This document shows positions 26,750 to 29,209 of a DNA stretch of 29,209 nt, one piece after another (the first letter of the stretch is position 1; every line of letters begins with the position of its first letter). This DNA is from Phoronis australis. Its lineage: Eukaryota > Phoronida > Phoronidae. The notes beneath the pieces were generated by a model. The model made no database searches. It was not told the origin of the DNA and was given only the letters and a program-made list of their open reading frames with translations. The position numbers and the translations under genes are program-made. The DNA lies in contig NMRA01000109.1 in the NCBI GenBank assembly GCA_002633005.1, forward strand, positions 21,053 through 50,261. Reading direction: 5' to 3'.

Positions 26750-29209
26750 TTACTCTAACCTACTCAGGTAATCGGCACCAACATTCTCTGACCCTTCGAC
26801 AGCTTCAACCTTAAATCGGTAATTTTGCAAAAACATGGCCCACCTCATGATGCGTCCATTGACTAACTTACTTTTTTGAATGTAAGCCAGGGGTTGATGG
26901 TCAGTATGAATGATAAATTCTTTACCATACAAGTACTTCGCAAATTTTCTAATGGCAAATACAATAGCCAAACATTCCCTCTCTATGACAGAGTAATTCC
27001 GTTCCCGAGGTAACAATTTCTTACTCGCACATGCTATTGGGAACCTGCCATCATCATACTCCTGCAACAAAATACAGCCTATACCAGTATCTGACGCATC
27101 AGTCTGAACAATAAAAGGTTTACTGAAATCAGGTAATCTCAGTGTGGGTGCTCTCGTCAGCAGGTCTCGAAGAGTGTCGAATGCATGCTGCTGAGTTTCT
27201 TCCCATTGCACGGTGTTAGGCTGTTTCTTCTTTGTGAGCTCAGTAAGTGGGACGGCGATTTCAGCGAAGTTTGGGATGAAGTTCCTGTAGTAGCCAGCCA
27301 ACCCAAGAAAAAAACGAACTTGTTTCTCCGTTTTGGGTCGTGGTGCATCTCGGATGCGTCCCAGCTTTTCTTCATCCATTGCCAGGTGCCCTTCACCGAC
27401 CACATGTCCAACGAAATCGACGGAACGAGATCCAACCGAACACTTGGTGGGTCGAATTGTTAGTCCAGCTTCTCGCACACGTTGGAAGGTGTCTCGCAAG
27501 GTGGCAAGGTGTTCAGTCCAGGTCTTATTATGGCACAGAATGTCATCCACATAATGTTCTGTATTATATGCTCCTGCCAACATCTTCCTCATCATCCGGT
27601 TGAAGGTCGCTGCCGAATTTACCAGACCAAATGGCATCTTTACGAACTTGTAGCAACCACCTGGTACTACGAACGAGGTCTTAGGCCGTGATTCTTCAGC
27701 GACAATGACTTGCCAGTATCCTTTACTCAGATCAATCTTTGTAAAATACTGGTCTTTACTGATCTTAGCCATGATGTCATCAGGATTGCCCATCGGTTCC
27801 GAGTCGAACTTGGTGATGGCGTTCAAACGACGAAAATCGATGCAGAAACGATTTGAACCGTCCTTCTTCTCCACTAAGACCACCGGAGAGTTATAGGGAG
27901 CATCAGATGGTTCTATGACTCCACACTTTAACATGTTGTCAACTTCCTCCTGCACAACCGACCGTGTGGCATATGGCAGGGGATACGGATTGACTCTCAC
28001 CGGCTCTTCACTGATGGTCTCAATCTTGTGCTCAACCAGATGGGTCGTACCTGGTACTTCACTAAAGATGTCAGAGTACTCTTCTAGCAGACTTATCACC
28101 TCCCTTTGTTGGCTAGTAGTGAGCTCGTCTGATATCTTGACATCTTTGTACGTTTCTTTTTGGTTTGTCGATCCCAGCTCTAGTAGATGTTCATCATCGG
28201 CAACACCAACTTCATTGTCCATTTCAGGCTGCAGTACAGCTATGGCCGCGATGTCAGAATTCTGATCTGCATCATCTTTACTTGCAGCCGCACTTTGGTC
28301 ACGAGATATATAGAGTTTCAAGAGGTTGGCATGGTATGTCTTGGTCTTTCCACCAACCCTTACTCGATAATCCATTTTGTTGAGTACCTCGCTCACTTCA
28401 TAGGGACCCCTCCACTGCAGTAGCAGCTTGTTACTGTCAGTTGGTAAAAATATTAAGACTTGGTCTCCTACTTTGAAGCGACGATCTCGTGTCTTTTTGT
28501 CATAATGGTGCTTGTATGCTTCTCCAGCATTTCGTAAGTTTTCCCGCACCAGTTCACATGTCTCTTCCAGACGATGTCGCAAGTCAAGGACATACTCATA
28601 AGTATTCCGTACGTCTGATATTACATTGCCAGTCCACAACTCTTTAAGCACCTGCATGGGCCCTCGCACGGTTCTACCATACAACAGTTCAAATGGCGAG
28701 AAACCTGTGCTAACTTGTGGTACCTCTCGGTAGACGAACAGTACTGCTGGTAAGTACCGGTGCCAGTCTTGTGGACGCTCTTGGCACATTTTCTTAAGCA
28801 TACTCTTCAGTATACCGTTAATACGCTCACACAATCCATTGCATTTCGGATTGTACGGAGTGGTGAACAGTTGCTTCATGGATATCAACCGTGCAACTTC
28901 CTTCAGAACTTCTGAGGTAAACTGTGTCCCACAGTCACTAAGCACCTCTCGTGGAAAGCCAATTCTACAGAAGGTTTCAAATAGTGCTTCTGCGACTCGC
29001 TCAGCTTCTATTCTTGGTAGAGGGACTGCCTCTGGATATCGTGTGGCATAGTCTACGATGGTGAGAATGTACCGGTTGCCTCTGTCTGTGATCGGCGACA
29101 CAGGACCAATCAAATCAACAGCGATACGCTGGAACGGTTCTTCCATAAGTGGCATCTCACCCAATGGCACTTTAGAGATCCTGCCCTTAGGAGTTGTTCG
29201 CTGGCAGAT
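26750..29209 (-). CDS. pol: pol polyprotein (integrase-RT-RNase H), Gmr1-like, partial
   Basis: The frame is open from the window edge (29209) to the stop at 26750-26752, 819 codons plus the stop with no interruption. The edge cuts the integrase zinc finger (ICQRT remains), so the true start lies outside. Integrase core: Asp in IAVDLIGP (about 29115), Asp in LSDCGTQF and Glu in LCERINGIL, the last two exactly 35 residues apart (DDX35E). The C-terminal GPY/F module follows (WRGPYEVSEVLN). RT motif A is IDLSKGYWQV (about 27732) and motif C is YVDD (27542-27553). RNase H has QTDASDTGIG, ERECLAIVFAIR and HTDHQPLAY. All catalytic acids checked are present, so the encoded enzymes could be active. 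The product would copy and integrate the element. No chromodomain is seen. Confidence 0.93.
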   Translation of the reverse strand: MCQRTTPKGRISKVPLGEMPLMEEPFQRIAVDLIGPVSPITDRGNRYILTIVDYATRYPEAVPLPRIEAERVAEALFETFCRIGFPREVLSDCGTQFTSEVLKEVARLISMKQLFTTPYNPKCNGLCERINGILKSMLKKMCQERPQDWHRYLPAVLFVYREVPQVSTGFSPFELLYGRTVRGPMQVLKELWTGNVISDVRNTYEYVLDLRHRLEETCELVRENLRNAGEAYKHHYDKKTRDRRFKVGDQVLIFLPTDSNKLLLQWRGPYEVSEVLNKMDYRVRVGGKTKTYHANLLKLYISRDQSAAASKDDADQNSDIAAIAVLQPEMDNEVGVADDEHLLELGSTNQKETYKDVKISDELTTSQQREVISLLEEYSDIFSEVPGTTHLVEHKIETISEEPVRVNPYPLPYATRSVVQEEVDNMLKCGVIEPSDAPYNSPVVLVEKKDGSNRFCIDFRRLNAITKFDSEPMGNPDDIMAKISKDQYFTKIDLSKGYWQVIVAEESRPKTSFVVPGGCYKFVKMPFGLVNSAATFNRMMRKMLAGAYNTEHYVDDILCHNKTWTEHLATLRDTFQRVREAGLTIRPTKCSVGSRSVDFVGHVVGEGHLAMDEEKLGRIRDAPRPKTEKQVRFFLGLAGYYRNFIPNFAEIAVPLTELTKKKQPNTVQWEETQQHAFDTLRDLLTRAPTLRLPDFSKPFIVQTDASDTGIGCILLQEYDDGRFPIACASKKLLPRERNYSVIERECLAIVFAIRKFAKYLYGKEFIIHTDHQPLAYIQKSKLVNGRIMRWAMFLQNYRFKVEAVEGSENVGADYLSRLE

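Larger units (their letters stand above)
25849..29209 (-). mobile_element. Gmr1-like Ty3/gypsy LTR retrotransposon, 3' half
   Basis: On the - strand the order is integrase, RT, RNase H, stop, polypurine tract, LTR. The element enters from beyond the right edge, so gag, protease and the 5' LTR are outside the window. The sequence relationships are of the Ty3/gypsy type, but integrase precedes RT as in Ty1/copia. That combination defines the Gmr1-like group, described from deuterostomes. The ORF is uninterrupted, so the insertion is younger than the copia and LINE remnants. Confidence 0.9.

Noticed and set aside
27185-29051. Numerous + strand ORFs opposite the gypsy pol
   Set aside because: All lie antisense to an intact, motif-rich pol ORF and show no domains of their own.
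1-29209. CRISPR arrays, operons, bacterial promoters or defence systems
   Set aside because: No spaced direct-repeat array, Shine-Dalgarno-led gene strings or prokaryotic gene families are present. The window is eukaryotic.

Overview
The window looks like a piece of an invertebrate animal genome, AT-rich and mostly non-coding. It holds spliced-type exon fragments, decayed retrotransposons, satellites and microsatellites, and one assembly gap of 16 N. There are no operons and no bacterial-type genes. Genus cannot be read from the sequence. The Ty3/gypsy element at the right end has integrase upstream of reverse transcriptase, the domain order of the Gmr1-like group described from deuterostomes, so a marine invertebrate deuterostome is my best guess. 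This is inference.

Layout, left to right. (1) 1-675: possible tail of a host gene, ending in a plausible terminal exon (551-675) for a transmembrane helix and short cytoplasmic tail on the + strand. (2) 1568-5440: a badly broken Ty1/copia element, with gag, protease, integrase, RT and RNase H still recognisable in that order and decayed flanking LTRs. (3) 5440-13000: mostly anonymous DNA with a GC-rich hairpin, a tRNA-like/SINE-head sequence beside a CRE palindrome, a short unassigned ORF, microsatellites and a gap whose flanks repeat each other. (4) 13009-13490: a decayed repeat of about 162 bp. (5) 13800-15460: host-gene-like exons, the clearest being a complete WSC domain exon (14488-14802, phase 1-1), with a weaker 28-codon phase 1-1 exon downstream. 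(6) 15790-17690: a diverged dimeric satellite of about 280 bp, interrupted by a purine-rich segment that carries a 55-bp minisatellite. (7) 18070-21130: a non-LTR retrotransposon (LINE). Its RT and C-terminal part are on the - strand, its endonuclease part is on the + strand, and about 650 bp is inserted inside the RT. (8) 21130-25840: non-coding, with a TAAACC-rich element, an ATA/GAT microsatellite and a partial tandem duplication. (9) 25849-29209: the 3' half of a Gmr1-like Ty3/gypsy element on the - strand, with a putative LTR, a polypurine tract and an uninterrupted pol ORF that runs off the window.

Only the WSC exon, the TM-tail exon and perhaps two small neighbouring exons look like host genes. 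The other recognisable coding sequence belongs to three retrotransposon classes of clearly different age: the gypsy ORF is intact, while the copia element and the LINE are riddled with stops and frameshifts.
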